Assembly (NCBI GenBank): GCA_009780855.1
Contig: WQZG01000007.1
Coordinates: 1-64,000 of the forward strand
Reading direction: 5' to 3'
Length of the DNA: 64,000 bases
Origin: Treponema sp.
GTDB lineage: Bacteria; Spirochaetota; Spirochaetia; Treponematales; Breznakiellaceae
Shown: positions 17,977 to 27,347 of the stretch, one piece after another
How positions within the stretch are numbered: the stretch's first letter is position 1
How the letters are laid out: every line of letters begins with the position of its first letter
Made by a program: the position numbers and the translations under genes
The notes under the pieces: model-generated
Told to the model about the DNA's origin: nothing
What the model saw: the letters and a program-made list of their open reading frames with translations, nothing else
The model's database searches: none

Positions 17977-18020
17977 GAAATTTTCATGTATCAGGCTGAA
18001 TTTATGTATAAGGAAAATTA

Positions 18021-19967
18021 ATGTATATAGACAGAACTAAAGTCATTATAATCGCCGGCGCCGCAGTATTGGCGGTTGCTTTGGGACTGGGTATTTTTTT
18101 CTTTGTGCGGCATTCCGGTGATGTTAAACTGGAAGAAAAGCGGCAAAATACAATTGCGCTTGCCAGGGAATATCTGGAAAAGGAAGATTTCCAGCGCGCC
18201 CTTGACCTGCTGGATGCGCTTCTTATTGATAACCCAAATGACGAGCTGGTCCGCCAGGTCCGCGACGAAGTCCTTGCCAGACGCGCAGAATACCTGGCAA
18301 AACTGGATGAAGAAAAACCGCCCACCGCGGAGGAGCTTGCCGCCCTTGCTTTACAGCAGGAACAGGAACGGCAGGCGCAGGAAGCCGAAAAGGCCAAACA
18401 GGCTGCCGCGGACGCTGCCAATGCCGCCGCCGCTGCCGCCAACGCCGCCGCTGCGGCTGACAGGCGCGCGGCAGCCGCTGCCGAAGCCGAACGCAAAAGG
18501 CTCCAGGACGAAGAACTGGCGCGCCAGTCCAGGGAACTTAGGGCCCAAATGGAAGTGGTGCTGGATTTGGTTTCCCAGGGAAAAACGGCGCTGGGTAAAA
18601 AAGATTACACCGGAGCCGCCAAAATATTCGATGACGCGCGCGGCCGCCTGCCGCCGGACCAGGATCGTTTTGCGGCACAGGTTTTTTCGGAAATGGCAGA
18701 AGCCTGGTACTCGGCCGGCGACGCCAATACACCGGAAGGCCGGGACGCCATTACCCGCGCGGAATCCCTTGCAGCGGAAGCCAAAGGCAAAGATCCATCC
18801 CAGCCTCTTCCCTATTATACTGTCGGTAAAATAAACCGGGACCGCCGCCAGTGGGATACCGCAATTGCGGAAATGATGCAGGCCGCAAAGCTTGATCCAA
18901 AAAACTTTAACTATATATACGATCTTGGACGCACCTACTTCAGCGCCGGCAGATTCGCGGATGCCCGCCAGGCTTTTGAGACTTCCTCGCAGATACAGCC
19001 CAATAACGAAGCTGTCTGGTACAATCTGGGAGGTTCGCTGCGTCAGCTTGGCAGGCAGGATGACGCCCTTGCCGCTTTCCGCAAGGCAGTGGCGATCAGG
19101 GCTGACTACCCTGCGGCAAACCGCGAGATTGGCAGGATATTGTCGGCAAAGGGAGATTATAAAAGCGCTGTTGACGCTTTTACAAAAGCCCTGCAGTCCA
19201 ATCCCGGCGATCTCGCGTCCCTGCGCGAACTGGGAACAGCCCAGAGCGCGGCCGGAAATTTTGGGGCGGCAGAAAATTCCTTTAACAGGGCTCTTGCCTC
19301 CGCTCCGGATGACGCCCAGACCAACTACAACATGGCTGTTGTAAAACTGGAATTGGGCAAAAACACGGAAGCCTTAAGCTACGCGCAAAAAGCCTCAGCT
19401 GCCGCACCGACAAACGCGGCTTACACCTATACATACGGGCAGGCCTGCGAAGCTGTGGACAACATGGACGGAGCAATCGCTGCTTACAGGCAGGCGATCA
19501 GCCTTGATTCCCGTTATATAAAACCTCGCGTAAATCTGGGAAGCATTTATCTGGATTACGGATTTTATACCGAAGCATTGAACACATTGCTGGAAGCGCG
19601 CCGCATTGATCCTTCTTCGTTTGAAGTAAACAACAACCTGGGCGCGGTTTACGCCAAAATGGAAGACTGGAAATCCAGCGTTGAATATTACCAGATGGCC
19701 ATGTCCATAGATTCCGGCAACCCAACTGTCAGGCTTAATCTCGCCCGCGCCCTTGTCGGCGCCGGAAGTTTTTCGCAGGCAGTTGACGCGTATAAAGAAG
19801 CCATCAGGCTGGCTCCCTCCGACTGGGACGCGGTTTTTGAACTGGGTAAAACATACGTCAGCCTGGGCGATTCGGCATCGGCCAAAAAAACCCTGCAGGA
19901 TCTGCTTAACAAAAATCCGTCGTATGCGGGAAGGGCCGACGCGGAAAAAATTCTTTCAGGACTGTAA
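18021..19967 (+). CDS. Large membrane-anchored TPR protein with Ala-rich linker
   Basis: 648 residues. One N-terminal transmembrane helix (IIIAGAAVLAVALGLGIFFFV, about 9-30) precedes a short helical region. A very Ala-rich segment (about 115-165, runs of Ala with Asn, Asp and Lys) forms a likely extended helix, then about ten TPR units fill 180-640 (for example NEAVWYNLGGSLRQLGRQDDAL). The repeats are regular, so this is a long protein-interaction solenoid facing the periplasm. Likely co-transcribed with the exported TPR gene. The specific partner is not visible. Confidence 0.8.
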   Translation: MYIDRTKVIIIAGAAVLAVALGLGIFFFVRHSGDVKLEEKRQNTIALAREYLEKEDFQRALDLLDALLIDNPNDELVRQVRDEVLARRAEYLAKLDEEKPPTAEELAALALQQEQERQAQEAEKAKQAAADAANAAAAAANAAAAADRRAAAAAEAERKRLQDEELARQSRELRAQMEVVLDLVSQGKTALGKKDYTGAAKIFDDARGRLPPDQDRFAAQVFSEMAEAWYSAGDANTPEGRDAITRAESLAAEAKGKDPSQPLPYYTVGKINRDRRQWDTAIAEMMQAAKLDPKNFNYIYDLGRTYFSAGRFADARQAFETSSQIQPNNEAVWYNLGGSLRQLGRQDDALAAFRKAVAIRADYPAANREIGRILSAKGDYKSAVDAFTKALQSNPGDLASLRELGTAQSAAGNFGAAENSFNRALASAPDDAQTNYNMAVVKLELGKNTEALSYAQKASAAAPTNAAYTYTYGQACEAVDNMDGAIAAYRQAISLDSRYIKPRVNLGSIYLDYGFYTEALNTLLEARRIDPSSFEVNNNLGAVYAKMEDWKSSVEYYQMAMSIDSGNPTVRLNLARALVGAGSFSQAVDAYKEAIRLAPSDWDAVFELGKTYVSLGDSASAKKTLQDLLNKNPSYAGRADAEKILSGL

Positions 19968-20014
19968 ACTTTAATATAAGTTCCAATAGGTAAATAAGTT
20001 TTAAAAAGGAAAAT

Positions 20015-20284
20015 ATGAACGCAATAATAACGGTAGTAGGCGCCGACAAAGTCGGCATTATCGCAAAGGTAAGCGCCTTTCTGGCGGAAAGGGATATCAA
20101 CATCGAAGATATAAGCCAAACTGTATTGTCCGGGAATTTTGTCATGATGATGATGGTGAGTTTTTCTGCGACAAGTTCTGCGCTTGCGGTTGTAAAGGAA
20201 GAGCTTGCCGGTCTGGGCAGACAAATGCAGGTTTCAATCAACATGATGCACGAAGGTGTGTTCTCTGCTATGCATCGTATATAA
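20015..20284 (+). CDS. ACT-domain protein (UPF0237)
   Basis: 89 residues forming a single ACT domain: MNAIITVVGADKVGIIAKVSAFL, then the strand NIEDISQTV. ACT domains bind small ligands, usually amino acids, as dimers. UPF0237 genes are very often next to UPF0210, as here (20360), so a joint but undefined role is likely. An SD of AAAAGGA precedes the ATG. A 17-bp-stem hairpin overlaps the stop codon. Confidence 0.9.
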   Translation: MNAIITVVGADKVGIIAKVSAFLAERDINIEDISQTVLSGNFVMMMMVSFSATSSALAVVKEELAGLGRQMQVSINMMHEGVFSAMHRI

Positions 20285-20312
20285 TAAAATGCAGAGCATT
20301 TTATTATATACG
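20276..20312 (+). promoter_or_regulatory. Perfect 17-bp-stem intercistronic hairpin
   Basis: The arm at 20276-20292 (CGTATATAATAAAATGC) pairs perfectly with 20296-20312, leaving a three-base AGA loop. It includes the last sense codons and stop of the ACT gene. There is no T-run, so it is more likely an mRNA-stability, processing or translational element than a terminator (inference). Confidence 0.6.
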
Positions 20313-20314
20313 CG

Positions 20315-20337
20315 GGAGAAAAGCTTTGCTTTTCTCC
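20315..20337 (+). promoter_or_regulatory. Second intercistronic hairpin (10-bp stem)
   Basis: GGAGAAAAGC at 20315-20324 pairs with GCTTTTCTCC at 20328-20337 around a TTT loop. It lies two bases after the first hairpin and 23 bases before the UPF0210 start, so the two hairpins fill the whole gap between the genes. Confidence 0.6.
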
Positions 20338-20359
20338 AACAATAAGGTAATGACCAATA

Positions 20360-21721
20360 ATGATATTTACTCCGTACGAAATAAAAGAAACCGTGGACAT
20401 GTTCCTGCGGTATAAACTGGACATACGCTGCATAACGCTGGGTATTTCTCTGCTTGACTGCTCTTCATCCTCCGGCGCTGAAACCCGCCGCCGCATCCGC
20501 GAAAAAATTCTGCGCATAGCAGGTTCTCTCGTTAAAACCGGAGCTGACATCGAAACCGAATACGGCATCCCCATTATCAACAAGCGTATTTCGGTGACGC
20601 CAATCGCACTGGTAGCCGCTTCATCGGATGACCAGGATTTTTCTCCGTACGCGCAGACCATTGACGAAGCCGCGCGGGAACTTGGCATTGATTTTGCCGG
20701 CGGATTTTCGGCACTGGTGCAGAAGGGGATTGCAGGCGGAGATAAAAGATTAATCGAATCCATACCGCGCGCCCTTGCGGCAACCGAAAAGGTCTGCGCC
20801 TCGGTAAATGTCGCGAGCACCAGGAGCGGCATCAACATGGACGCGGTAAACCTTATGGGCAGGATCATCAAACAAACCGCGGAAGCTACCGCGGATCGTG
20901 ATGGAATCGGCTGCGCCAAACTGGTGGTCTTTTGCAACGCGCCGGAAGATAATCCTTTTATGGCAGGTTCTTTCCACGGGCCCGGGGAAGGGGAGTCTGC
21001 CCTCAATGTCGGGGTTTCCGGGCCCGGCGTCATTAAGGCGGCCCTGGAAGATCACAAGGGCGCTTCTTTTGACGAACTCTCCGATGTGATCAAAAAGACC
21101 GCGTTTAAAATTACACGCATGGGCCAGCTTGTTGGAATGGAAGCCGCCAAAAGGCTCGGCGTTCCGTTTGGTATTATCGATCTTTCACTGGCTCCGACAC
21201 CGGCCGTCGGCGATTCAGTGGCCCGCATCCTTGAGGCGATGGGGCTCGAAACTACAGGCGCCCACGGCACAACCGCCGCTTTAGCCATGCTTACCGACAT
21301 GGTTAAAAAAGGCGGTATTATGGCGTCCACCAACGTCGGCGGATTTTCCGGGGCTTTTATTCCCGTCTCCGAAGACGAAGGCATGATAGCAGCAGTCCGT
21401 TCCGGTTCCATAAGTCTGGACAAACTTGAAGCTATGACAAGCGTCTGTTCGGTCGGCCTGGACATGATCGCAATACCGGGCGATACGCCTGCTTCAACGC
21501 TGTCCGCGATCATTGCCGACGAAATGGCGATAGGCATGGTAAACCAGAAGACAACGGCTGTAAGGATAATTCCGGTGCCCGGTAAAAAAGAAGGCGATTG
21601 GGCCCAGTTCGGCGGACTTCTTGGCGGCGCTCCGATAATGCCTGTTAACCGCGCGGACAGTACAATATTTGTAAACCGCGGAGGGCGTATTCCCGCGCCG
21701 ATTCACAGCTTCAGGAATTAA
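20360..21721 (+). CDS. UPF0210/PFL-family protein (DUF711)
   Basis: 453 residues, the full family length. It starts [10 protein letters not shown] after a short lead and has conserved stretches [32 protein letters not shown] and the C-terminal [23 protein letters not shown]. Structurally the family resembles glycyl-radical enzymes of the PFL type but lacks the radical glycine segment, and its function is not established. Paired with the ACT-domain gene as in many genomes. Both should be cytoplasmic. Confidence 0.92.
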   Translation: MIFTPYEIKETVDMFLRYKLDIRCITLGISLLDCSSSSGAETRRRIREKILRIAGSLVKTGADIETEYGIPIINKRISVTPIALVAASSDDQDFSPYAQTIDEAARELGIDFAGGFSALVQKGIAGGDKRLIESIPRALAATEKVCASVNVASTRSGINMDAVNLMGRIIKQTAEATADRDGIGCAKLVVFCNAPEDNPFMAGSFHGPGEGESALNVGVSGPGVIKAALEDHKGASFDELSDVIKKTAFKITRMGQLVGMEAAKRLGVPFGIIDLSLAPTPAVGDSVARILEAMGLETTGAHGTTAALAMLTDMVKKGGIMASTNVGGFSGAFIPVSEDEGMIAAVRSGSISLDKLEAMTSVCSVGLDMIAIPGDTPASTLSAIIADEMAIGMVNQKTTAVRIIPVPGKKEGDWAQFGGLLGGAPIMPVNRADSTIFVNRGGRIPAPIHSFRN

Positions 21722-21817
21722 TATAAAAAAATTTTACCACGAACCACACGAATAAAAAATTTTGGAATATGATCTCACGGAGTTGGCAGAGGCACAGAGG
21801 AAGAAACGGAAAAGTAG
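21722..21817. other. Intergenic region with repeat-like phrases
   Basis: Contains ACCACGAACCACACGAA and CACGGAGTTGGCAGAGGC, phrases that look like dispersed intergenic repeats rather than coding sequence. No terminator or promoter is convincing. Confidence 0.3.
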
Positions 21818-22114
21818 TCAGGTTAGATATTTTTTATATTCGCTGTCCGTCAGATTGGCCAGATTGCCTTTGCCCCAATACGCCACATCGTCAATCGCAA
21901 GCCACCTGCTTTTTTGGCCGTAGGTAAAATTAACGATGCAGTTGCTGCCGTGTCTTTTTGCCTTGGCCGCCAAATCGTTCTTGACGTCATGCAGACTTTT
22001 TAACTGGGAGCCAATCTTAAAGCTAAGGTCGCATTTTACTTCAGGTCCGGGAACCGTGTCCGGATGGGATCCTTCAATAAAAACTATACCGTTGTAGACA
22101 ACTGTATAGGCCAT
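21818..22114 (-). CDS. Small conserved hypothetical protein
   Basis: 98 residues, no signal peptide. It has a central helix-strand segment (LKSLHDVKNDLAAKAKRHGSNCIVNFTYGQ) reminiscent of the YbjQ/heavy-metal-binding or SHOCT-associated alpha-beta folds that sit beside DUF4177 proteins. The resemblance is weak. Its ATG overlaps the stop of the DUF4177 gene, so it is the last gene of the peptide-transporter operon. Function unknown. Confidence 0.55.
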   Translation of the reverse strand: MAYTVVYNGIVFIEGSHPDTVPGPEVKCDLSFKIGSQLKSLHDVKNDLAAKAKRHGSNCIVNFTYGQKSRWLAIDDVAYWGKGNLANLTDSEYKKYLT

Positions 22115-22308
22115 TAAACGTCCCTTTCCAGAATTACCACAATTTCGTTTCTTTCCGATCCAACCAATCCCTTAAAATCGCCTGTCACGCTGGATACAAC
22201 CCTCCAGCCCTGTTCTGCGTAAGCGTTAAGCGCCGCTTCCAGTTTGCCGGGATCGAATTTGCTGGAAAACCATTTGTCCTTTTGCGATAAAACTTTGTAT
22301 TGTTTCAT
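22114..22308 (-). CDS. DUF4177-domain small protein
   Basis: 64 residues with the DUF4177 pattern: a first strand KQYKVLSQK, a helix LEAALNAYAEQGWRVVSS (the AEQGWRVV core) and a final strand EIVVILERD. Role unknown in general. The ATG lies in the stop codon of the upstream ABC ATPase (ATGA), so the two are coupled. This gene begins where the C-terminal extension of that ATPase would normally continue. Confidence 0.75.
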   Translation of the reverse strand: MKQYKVLSQKDKWFSSKFDPGKLEAALNAYAEQGWRVVSSVTGDFKGLVGSERNEIVVILERDV

Positions 22309-23042
22309 ATCTTTCCTTTATTGATTACCGCGATACGATCGCAAAGGTAATTTACAAGGTTTATATTATGCGAAATAAAAAGTATTGATAAGCCCAGTGT
22401 CTGGTTTAATTCTTTAAGTAAATTAATAATCTGGGCTCCTGTGGAAACATCCAGGGCGCTTACCGGTTCGTCCGCGACCAGCAGCAGGGGTTTGAGCATC
22501 AGCGCGCAGCCGATCGAGACACGCTGTTTTTGTCCGCTGGAAAGTTCGCCCGGAAAACGTTTTTTGTATGAACTGTCCAGGCCAATCAGGTCAAGCATTT
22601 TATCTGCCTGCGCATCCCGTTCTGCGGCTGTTCCAATCCCGTGTATTTTAAGCGGTTCTTCCAGAAGCCAGCCGATTTTTTTTACAGGGTTCAGCGCTCC
22701 GCCGGGATCCTGGAAAACCGCGCCGGCTTTAAGGGCCTTGCCGCGGATATTTTTACCTCCGCGGATATTTTTTCCTGCGCCAAATTCCGCTTTCCCCGGT
22801 GATTGCGCAATTCCGTCAATAATAATTTCACCTTTATAATCCAGCAGTCCCAGTATGCAGCGGCCCAGCGTAGATTTCCCGGAGCCGGAAACTCCTGTTA
22901 AGCCAAAAATTTCCCCCCTGCCGATCTCCAGACTTACATTGTCCAGAACCAGTTTTTTTTCTTTTTTACCAAACAGGCCCATACTTCTGCTGATATATGT
23001 ACAGGAAACGTTTTTTACTGTCAGAATCGGCGCAGACATCAT
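22305..23042 (-). CDS. Oligopeptide ABC transporter ATPase (OppF/DppF-like), short C-terminus
   Basis: 245 residues. ATPase motifs are complete: GVSGSGKSTLG (Walker A), LSSGQKQRVSIG (signature), LLVADEPVSALD (Walker B) and the ISHNINL switch histidine. It stops at AVINKGKI, whereas OppF/DppF proteins usually run 60-90 residues further with a 'HPYT' segment and a Cys-rich end. A six-residue duplication (GKNIRG twice) from an 18-bp tandem repeat at 22741-22776 lies before the Q-loop. Start overlaps the OppD-like stop. It energises peptide import with its partner ATPase. Confidence 0.85.
   Translation of the reverse strand: MMSAPILTVKNVSCTYISRSMGLFGKKEKKLVLDNVSLEIGRGEIFGLTGVSGSGKSTLGRCILGLLDYKGEIIIDGIAQSPGKAEFGAGKNIRGGKNIRGKALKAGAVFQDPGGALNPVKKIGWLLEEPLKIHGIGTAAERDAQADKMLDLIGLDSSYKKRFPGELSSGQKQRVSIGCALMLKPLLLVADEPVSALDVSTGAQIINLLKELNQTLGLSILFISHNINLVNYLCDRIAVINKGKI
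22741..22776. repeat. In-frame 18-bp tandem duplication
   Basis: CCGCGGATATTTTTACCT at 22741-22758 is followed directly by the same 18 bases with a single change at 22759-22776. It lies inside the OppF-like gene and adds six residues without breaking the frame. Confidence 0.8.
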
Positions 23043-24049
23043 TTCTCCGGCCTTCCTGAATCCTGCAGGTTTGCGGCAAGAACACAGCGGCTGCTGTGGT
23101 TTTTATTTATTTTAATCCCGGGCGGAAATTCGTCGCCGCAAACGTCAATTGCCCTATTACAGCGAGGCATGAACGGGCAGCCTTTTGACCGGTCTTCCTC
23201 TATCGAAGGAACTTTTCCCGGTATGACTTTCAATTTTTCCCCGCGTTGGTTTTTCTCCACAAGCGCTCCCAAAAGCGCGCCTGTGTATTCGTGAGCCGGG
23301 CGGTTAAAAACTTCGTCAACAGAACCTTCTTCCACGATCTTCCCCGCGTACATTACCAATACCCTGCTGCAGATACTTCTGATCACTTCCAGATCGTGGG
23401 AGATAAAAAGTATTGTTGTCCCGGCGCTGTTGATTTCCCGCAGCAGCGCAAGAATCTGATTCTGGGTATCCAGGTCAAGCGCGGTGGTTGGTTCATCGGC
23501 AATCAAAAGATCAGGTCCGCATATCATGGCCAGGGCAATCATTACCCGCTGGCACATACCGCCGGACAGCATAAACGGATAGGAATCCGCAGTGCGGGCC
23601 GGATTTTCCAGTCCAAGTTTTTGCATTAAATTAACCGCGGCAAGACGGTTCTGCCTGCGGTCTTTTTTCTCCCCGTGTATTTCCAGCACTTCTGTAATCT
23701 GTCTGCCAATCTTCATCAGGGGATTAAGCGAAGTCAGCGGTTCCTGGAATATCATTGAAATTTCTTTGCCGCGAATGCCGCACAATTGCGCTTCGCTTAA
23801 GCCCAGCAGATCACGGTCTTTAAAAAATACTGAACCTTCCGCGCTTGCGGCAGGCGGCAGCAGGCCCGGGATCGAAAGGGCCGTAAGACTTTTGCCGCAG
23901 CCGGATTCGCCGACTATGCCGCAGATTTCCCCCGGATAAATATTAAAACTAATATTGTCAACAGCGGTAAAAGATTTTTGTACGCCGGCTATTTTAACCA
24001 GAAGATTTTTAACTTCAAGCAGCGGTTTATTTAATGGAACACTTATCAT
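23039..24049 (-). CDS. Oligopeptide ABC transporter ATPase (OppD/DppD-like)
   Basis: 336 residues from the ATG at 24049, which overlaps the stop of the OppC-like gene (ATGA); a longer frame reaching 24133 only overlaps that gene. Motifs: [13 protein letters not shown] (Walker A), [12 protein letters not shown] (signature), [12 protein letters not shown] (Walker B) and the switch SHDLEVI. The C-terminal oligopeptide extension is present, with HEYTGALL and a Cys-containing end ([15 protein letters not shown]) that could bind an Fe-S cluster as in some DppD proteins. Works with the OppF-like subunit. Confidence 0.9.
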   Translation of the reverse strand: MISVPLNKPLLEVKNLLVKIAGVQKSFTAVDNISFNIYPGEICGIVGESGCGKSLTALSIPGLLPPAASAEGSVFFKDRDLLGLSEAQLCGIRGKEISMIFQEPLTSLNPLMKIGRQITEVLEIHGEKKDRRQNRLAAVNLMQKLGLENPARTADSYPFMLSGGMCQRVMIALAMICGPDLLIADEPTTALDLDTQNQILALLREINSAGTTILFISHDLEVIRSICSRVLVMYAGKIVEEGSVDEVFNRPAHEYTGALLGALVEKNQRGEKLKVIPGKVPSIEEDRSKGCPFMPRCNRAIDVCGDEFPPGIKINKNHSSRCVLAANLQDSGRPEK

Positions 24050-24816
24050 GATTGCCTGCGCCGCAGTCCTTCGCCCAGATAGTGAAATGATAAAACCGTA
24101 AGCATGATCATAATCCCTGGCGCAAGCGCGCACCAGGGCGCATTAAAAAGCATTCCCTGGGATTCTGAGAGCATGCGCCCCCAGCTCGGAGCCGGCGGCT
24201 GGATTCCAAGGCCAAGGTAACTCATGGTAGATTCCGCCAGTATTGCGTTGGACAGGCCGAGTATCATTGCCGATATAAGCGGGGGAAGCAGGTTGGGCAG
24301 TATGTGTATAAACAATATGCGGGGCCGGGAAGCGCCGATAATCCTGGCCGCCAGAATAAAATCCCTGTTCCTGTACTGGAGCGTACCCGAACGCATTACA
24401 CGCGTAAAACTTGGTATAAAAAGAATGACAAGTGCGATTACAAGCGCGTTTGAATTCAGAAGTGATACAGTTATCAATGCAAGCAAAATTCCGGGGAAGG
24501 CGGCCAGAGCGTCCATAATCCTCATAATGATTTCGTCTGCAATTCCGCCTGTAAATCCGGCCAGCATGCCCAGAGCCGATCCTATTGCCGCGCTTAGCGC
24601 GACAGTGATCAGCGCTGTCAGCAGGGTGTATTTTCCTCCGGCCATTATCCTGGAAAATACGTCCCTGCCAAAATTATCGGTTCCCATAAGATGGGGGAAT
24701 CCCGGCGGGCTGAACCGGTTACTGCTGTCCATTTGATTATATCCGTACGGAATCCAGAACAGGCTTATAAGTGTCAGCATCACAATTAACGCTGCAAGTA
24801 TGATTCCGGCCTTCAT
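24046..24816 (-). CDS. Oligopeptide ABC permease (OppC/DppC-like)
   Basis: 256 residues with about six helices. The N-terminal helix is followed by the typical FPHLMGTDNFGRDVFSRIMAGG segment. The ATPase-contact loop reads FILAARIIGASRPRILFIHILPN, a clear DppC/OppC signature. It is shorter than average (usually 280-300) because the cytoplasmic N-terminus is brief. Start and stop both overlap neighbours by four bases. Confidence 0.9.
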   Translation of the reverse strand: MKAGIILAALIVMLTLISLFWIPYGYNQMDSSNRFSPPGFPHLMGTDNFGRDVFSRIMAGGKYTLLTALITVALSAAIGSALGMLAGFTGGIADEIIMRIMDALAAFPGILLALITVSLLNSNALVIALVILFIPSFTRVMRSGTLQYRNRDFILAARIIGASRPRILFIHILPNLLPPLISAMILGLSNAILAESTMSYLGLGIQPPAPSWGRMLSESQGMLFNAPWCALAPGIMIMLTVLSFHYLGEGLRRRQS

Positions 24817-25772
24817 GATTTTTGCTCCGGGCCCAGCCGTATTCTGGGATCAATAATCTGAATCGCGATGTCAACCATGGTATTCGCAAGAATTACCACA
24901 AAGGCGATATAGACGACCAGAGTTTCCACCATCTGGTAATCCCTGGAAGTAATCGAAGTAATCAGCAGCCGCCCGATTCCCGGGATCGAAAAAACCTGTT
25001 CCATGACAATTGAACCGGAGAAAACTTCGCCGATTATCATGCCCGCGATCGCCAGCGCCGGCAGGCAGGCGTTTTTGATTATATGCCGGTAAAGTGTGCG
25101 CCGCCTGTCAGCGCCCTTGCTCCTTGCTGTACGCACATAACCGCTGCTCCATTCCTTGTAAATGGAAGCCCGTAAAAATTTTACCAATATCGCTGCGTTG
25201 GGCAGCGCGATGGCCAGGGCAGGAAAGATCAGGTAAGCCAGAAAACCGTAAAAATCAGTATTGTAGTCAACATAGGATCCGGGTATAAAAAGCCTTAGTA
25301 TAAGTCCAAAAATCCAAATCAGTAAAATTCCAAAAAAGAATCCGGGCATGGATATACTAATCGCCGTAATTGTGTTTACCAGCGAATCAATAAAAGTATG
25401 TTTCTGTTTCATCGGAAGCAGCGAGAGCGGAACCGTAATTATTATTATAAAAAAAAGCGAGAACAGCGCAAGGCAAAAGGTAATCGGCAGCCGCCCGCGT
25501 ATCATCGCTGTGACAGGCATTCCCCTGTACCGCGCGGAGTTGCCAAGGTCGGCAGTGAGGAATTTGGACAGCCACGTAAAATACTGCTGGGGAACGCTTT
25601 TATCCAAACCCCATTGCGCGCGCAGATCGGCTATCTGGGCTTCGCTGGCTTCGGTGCCCAGGGAAAGGATCGCGGCGTCGCCGGAGATTAGGCGGAAAGA
25701 AGCAAAACTAACTACGGAAACAAGCAATAGTGTAACAATCGCGATAATAATCCTGCTTCCGATAAAGCGCAT
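24813..25772 (-). CDS. Oligopeptide ABC permease (OppB/DppB-like)
   Basis: 319 residues, six predicted helices, the first at 7-30. The family segment 'LRAQWGLDKSVPQQYFTWL' follows it, and the coupling loop reads YVRTARSKGADRRRTLYRHIIKNA, which defines DppB/OppB. The end NTMVDIAIQIIDPRIRL is also typical. Only one base separates it from the binding-protein gene upstream. Inner membrane. Confidence 0.92.
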   Translation of the reverse strand: MRFIGSRIIIAIVTLLLVSVVSFASFRLISGDAAILSLGTEASEAQIADLRAQWGLDKSVPQQYFTWLSKFLTADLGNSARYRGMPVTAMIRGRLPITFCLALFSLFFIIIITVPLSLLPMKQKHTFIDSLVNTITAISISMPGFFFGILLIWIFGLILRLFIPGSYVDYNTDFYGFLAYLIFPALAIALPNAAILVKFLRASIYKEWSSGYVRTARSKGADRRRTLYRHIIKNACLPALAIAGMIIGEVFSGSIVMEQVFSIPGIGRLLITSITSRDYQMVETLVVYIAFVVILANTMVDIAIQIIDPRIRLGPEQKS

Positions 25773-25773
25773 T

Positions 25774-27273
25774 CTAGTTCCGCGAAATTACCGAAAAATC
25801 CAGAACATAAAGCGGGTATGTCAGCGCTCCGCGGAAGCCGCCGGAAAAAACCTGGAATGCGTAAATATCCTGTATATAAACAGCCGCAGCTTCATCAGAA
25901 ATAATTTTTTGGGCCTGTTTGTACATTTGTATCCTGGTGTCTTCGTTTGTTTCTGTCAGTATTTGGGCAAACAGTTTATCATAGGTATCGCTTTTAAAAT
26001 TAAGGAAATTGCTTGCCGACGATGAAACGTAGCGCGAAAGAAAACTCTGCGGAGAGATTGTACTGCCGTCAAGGGAAATAACAGTCGCTTCGTAATTGCG
26101 GCCGCGGTATACATCGGTTAACCAGGTAGCCCAGTCTACCAGCCGTATTGTGGCGTGTACATTTATTTTGGCGAGCTGGTTGATTATTACCTGCGCCGTA
26201 TCAATGTGCATTGCATAATTGGACGGAACTTTTATTTCCAAATCAAAACCGTTGGGATAACCTGCATCCGTCAGCAGCGTTTTGGCTTTGGCAATATCAA
26301 ACGGGTAGGGATCCTTAAGTGTTTCGTTATAATAAAGTTTAAGGCCCGGGATCAGCGGACTCCCGGACGGCTCGCCCCGGCCGTAAAACGCCGAGTCAAT
26401 TATATCTTTTACATCAATGGCATAATTCAGCGCCTGCCGCACCCTGATATCATTTAAAGGTTTGACACTGTTGTTAAGCGCCATCATCTGCACCGAATTG
26501 GAATACCCTGTAACGATTTCGTATTTTTTCTGATCCAGTTTTCCAAGAACATCCGGCGTGACCATGGCGCCGTTGATGTTTCCGCCTTCAAGGCCGGTAT
26601 AAAGGGCATTGTTGTCGCCGGAAAAAACTACAGTTACCCTGTCGGTTTTGGGAAGGCCGCTCTGCCAATAATACGGATTTTTTACAAGCACAAGTTCCTG
26701 CTGCGGGGAATATTTTTCGATTTTAAACGGTCCGGTTCCTATAGGGTTATTTTCCCTGTCCGTGTTATTTTTGGGCACTATACCGACAGTCAGGTACGGA
26801 AGAAAATCCGGGTCCGGATCGTTAAGTGTAATTATGACAACACGATCTCCGCTGGTCTCAATTTTATTAATATTGCCCAGGCCGATAAAATTATTTTTTT
26901 TGGCTTCGTTAAGTGAAAACTCCGCGTCGGATGCGGTAACAGCGGTTCCGTCCTGGAATTTAAGACCCCCGCGCAGGGTAAATGTATAAACCAGGGCGTC
27001 TTTGGAAATGTTAAAAGATTCCGCGGCAGCGGGAAGCAGCCGGCCGGAAGTATCGGATTTTACAAGGCCTTCGTAAACATTGAAAAGAACGCTGCGTCCG
27101 TCAGCGGTATTGGACGGGCTCACCGGATCCAGTGTAGCCGGTTCCGACATAACGCCGAAACGCAATTCCGCGTTTTGATTATCCCTTGATGGCAGAGCGG
27201 ACAATAATACGCACGGTAAAAAAAGGCAGAAAAAAAACATTACAGGTAAAACTTTATATTTATGCTGAATCAT
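25774..27273 (-). CDS. Peptide/nickel-type ABC substrate-binding protein (SBP_bac_5)
   Basis: 499 residues. An N-terminal signal peptide (VLPVMFFFCLFLPCVLLSALPS) precedes the mature start; the cysteine inside the hydrophobic core does not sit in a good lipobox. The SBP_bac_5 pattern is clear: LRFGVMSEPATLDPVSPSN, YTFTLRGGLKFQDGTAVTASD, IGTGPFKIEKY and NDIRVRQALNYAIDVKDII. It delivers peptides, or possibly other small solutes, to the downstream permeases. First gene of a seven-gene minus-strand operon with a good promoter at 27283-27311. Confidence 0.92.
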   Translation of the reverse strand: MIQHKYKVLPVMFFFCLFLPCVLLSALPSRDNQNAELRFGVMSEPATLDPVSPSNTADGRSVLFNVYEGLVKSDTSGRLLPAAAESFNISKDALVYTFTLRGGLKFQDGTAVTASDAEFSLNEAKKNNFIGLGNINKIETSGDRVVIITLNDPDPDFLPYLTVGIVPKNNTDRENNPIGTGPFKIEKYSPQQELVLVKNPYYWQSGLPKTDRVTVVFSGDNNALYTGLEGGNINGAMVTPDVLGKLDQKKYEIVTGYSNSVQMMALNNSVKPLNDIRVRQALNYAIDVKDIIDSAFYGRGEPSGSPLIPGLKLYYNETLKDPYPFDIAKAKTLLTDAGYPNGFDLEIKVPSNYAMHIDTAQVIINQLAKINVHATIRLVDWATWLTDVYRGRNYEATVISLDGSTISPQSFLSRYVSSSASNFLNFKSDTYDKLFAQILTETNEDTRIQMYKQAQKIISDEAAAVYIQDIYAFQVFSGGFRGALTYPLYVLDFSVISRN

Positions 27274-27282
27274 AATAATATA

Positions 27283-27311
27283 TTTATAATGTAAAAAATC
27301 TTTTGCTTCAA
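27283..27311 (-). promoter_or_regulatory. Promoter for the peptide-transporter operon
   Basis: On the minus strand TTGAAG (27311-27306), a 17-base spacer and TATAAA (27288-27283). The start codon at 27273 is about ten bases further on. A weaker plus-strand match (TTGCTT 27303-27308, TTTAAT 27326-27331, 17 apart) overlaps it and faces the isomerase gene. Confidence 0.55.
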
Positions 27312-27347
27312 TGAGCAGCCTGTTATTTAATCGGACATCTTGTTAAA

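Noticed and set aside
17730-18496. Ser/Ala/Cys-rich minus-strand ORFs opposite the TPR genes
   Set aside because: Low-complexity complements of the coiled-coil and alanine-rich segments.
18076-18834. 252-residue ORF in another frame inside the large TPR gene
   Set aside because: Shadow of the real gene; Pro/Arg-rich composition from the GC-rich alanine region.
23039-24133. Longer OppD-like start at 24133
   Set aside because: The first 28 residues only translate the end of the OppC-like gene in another frame; the ATG at 24049 has the usual four-base overlap.
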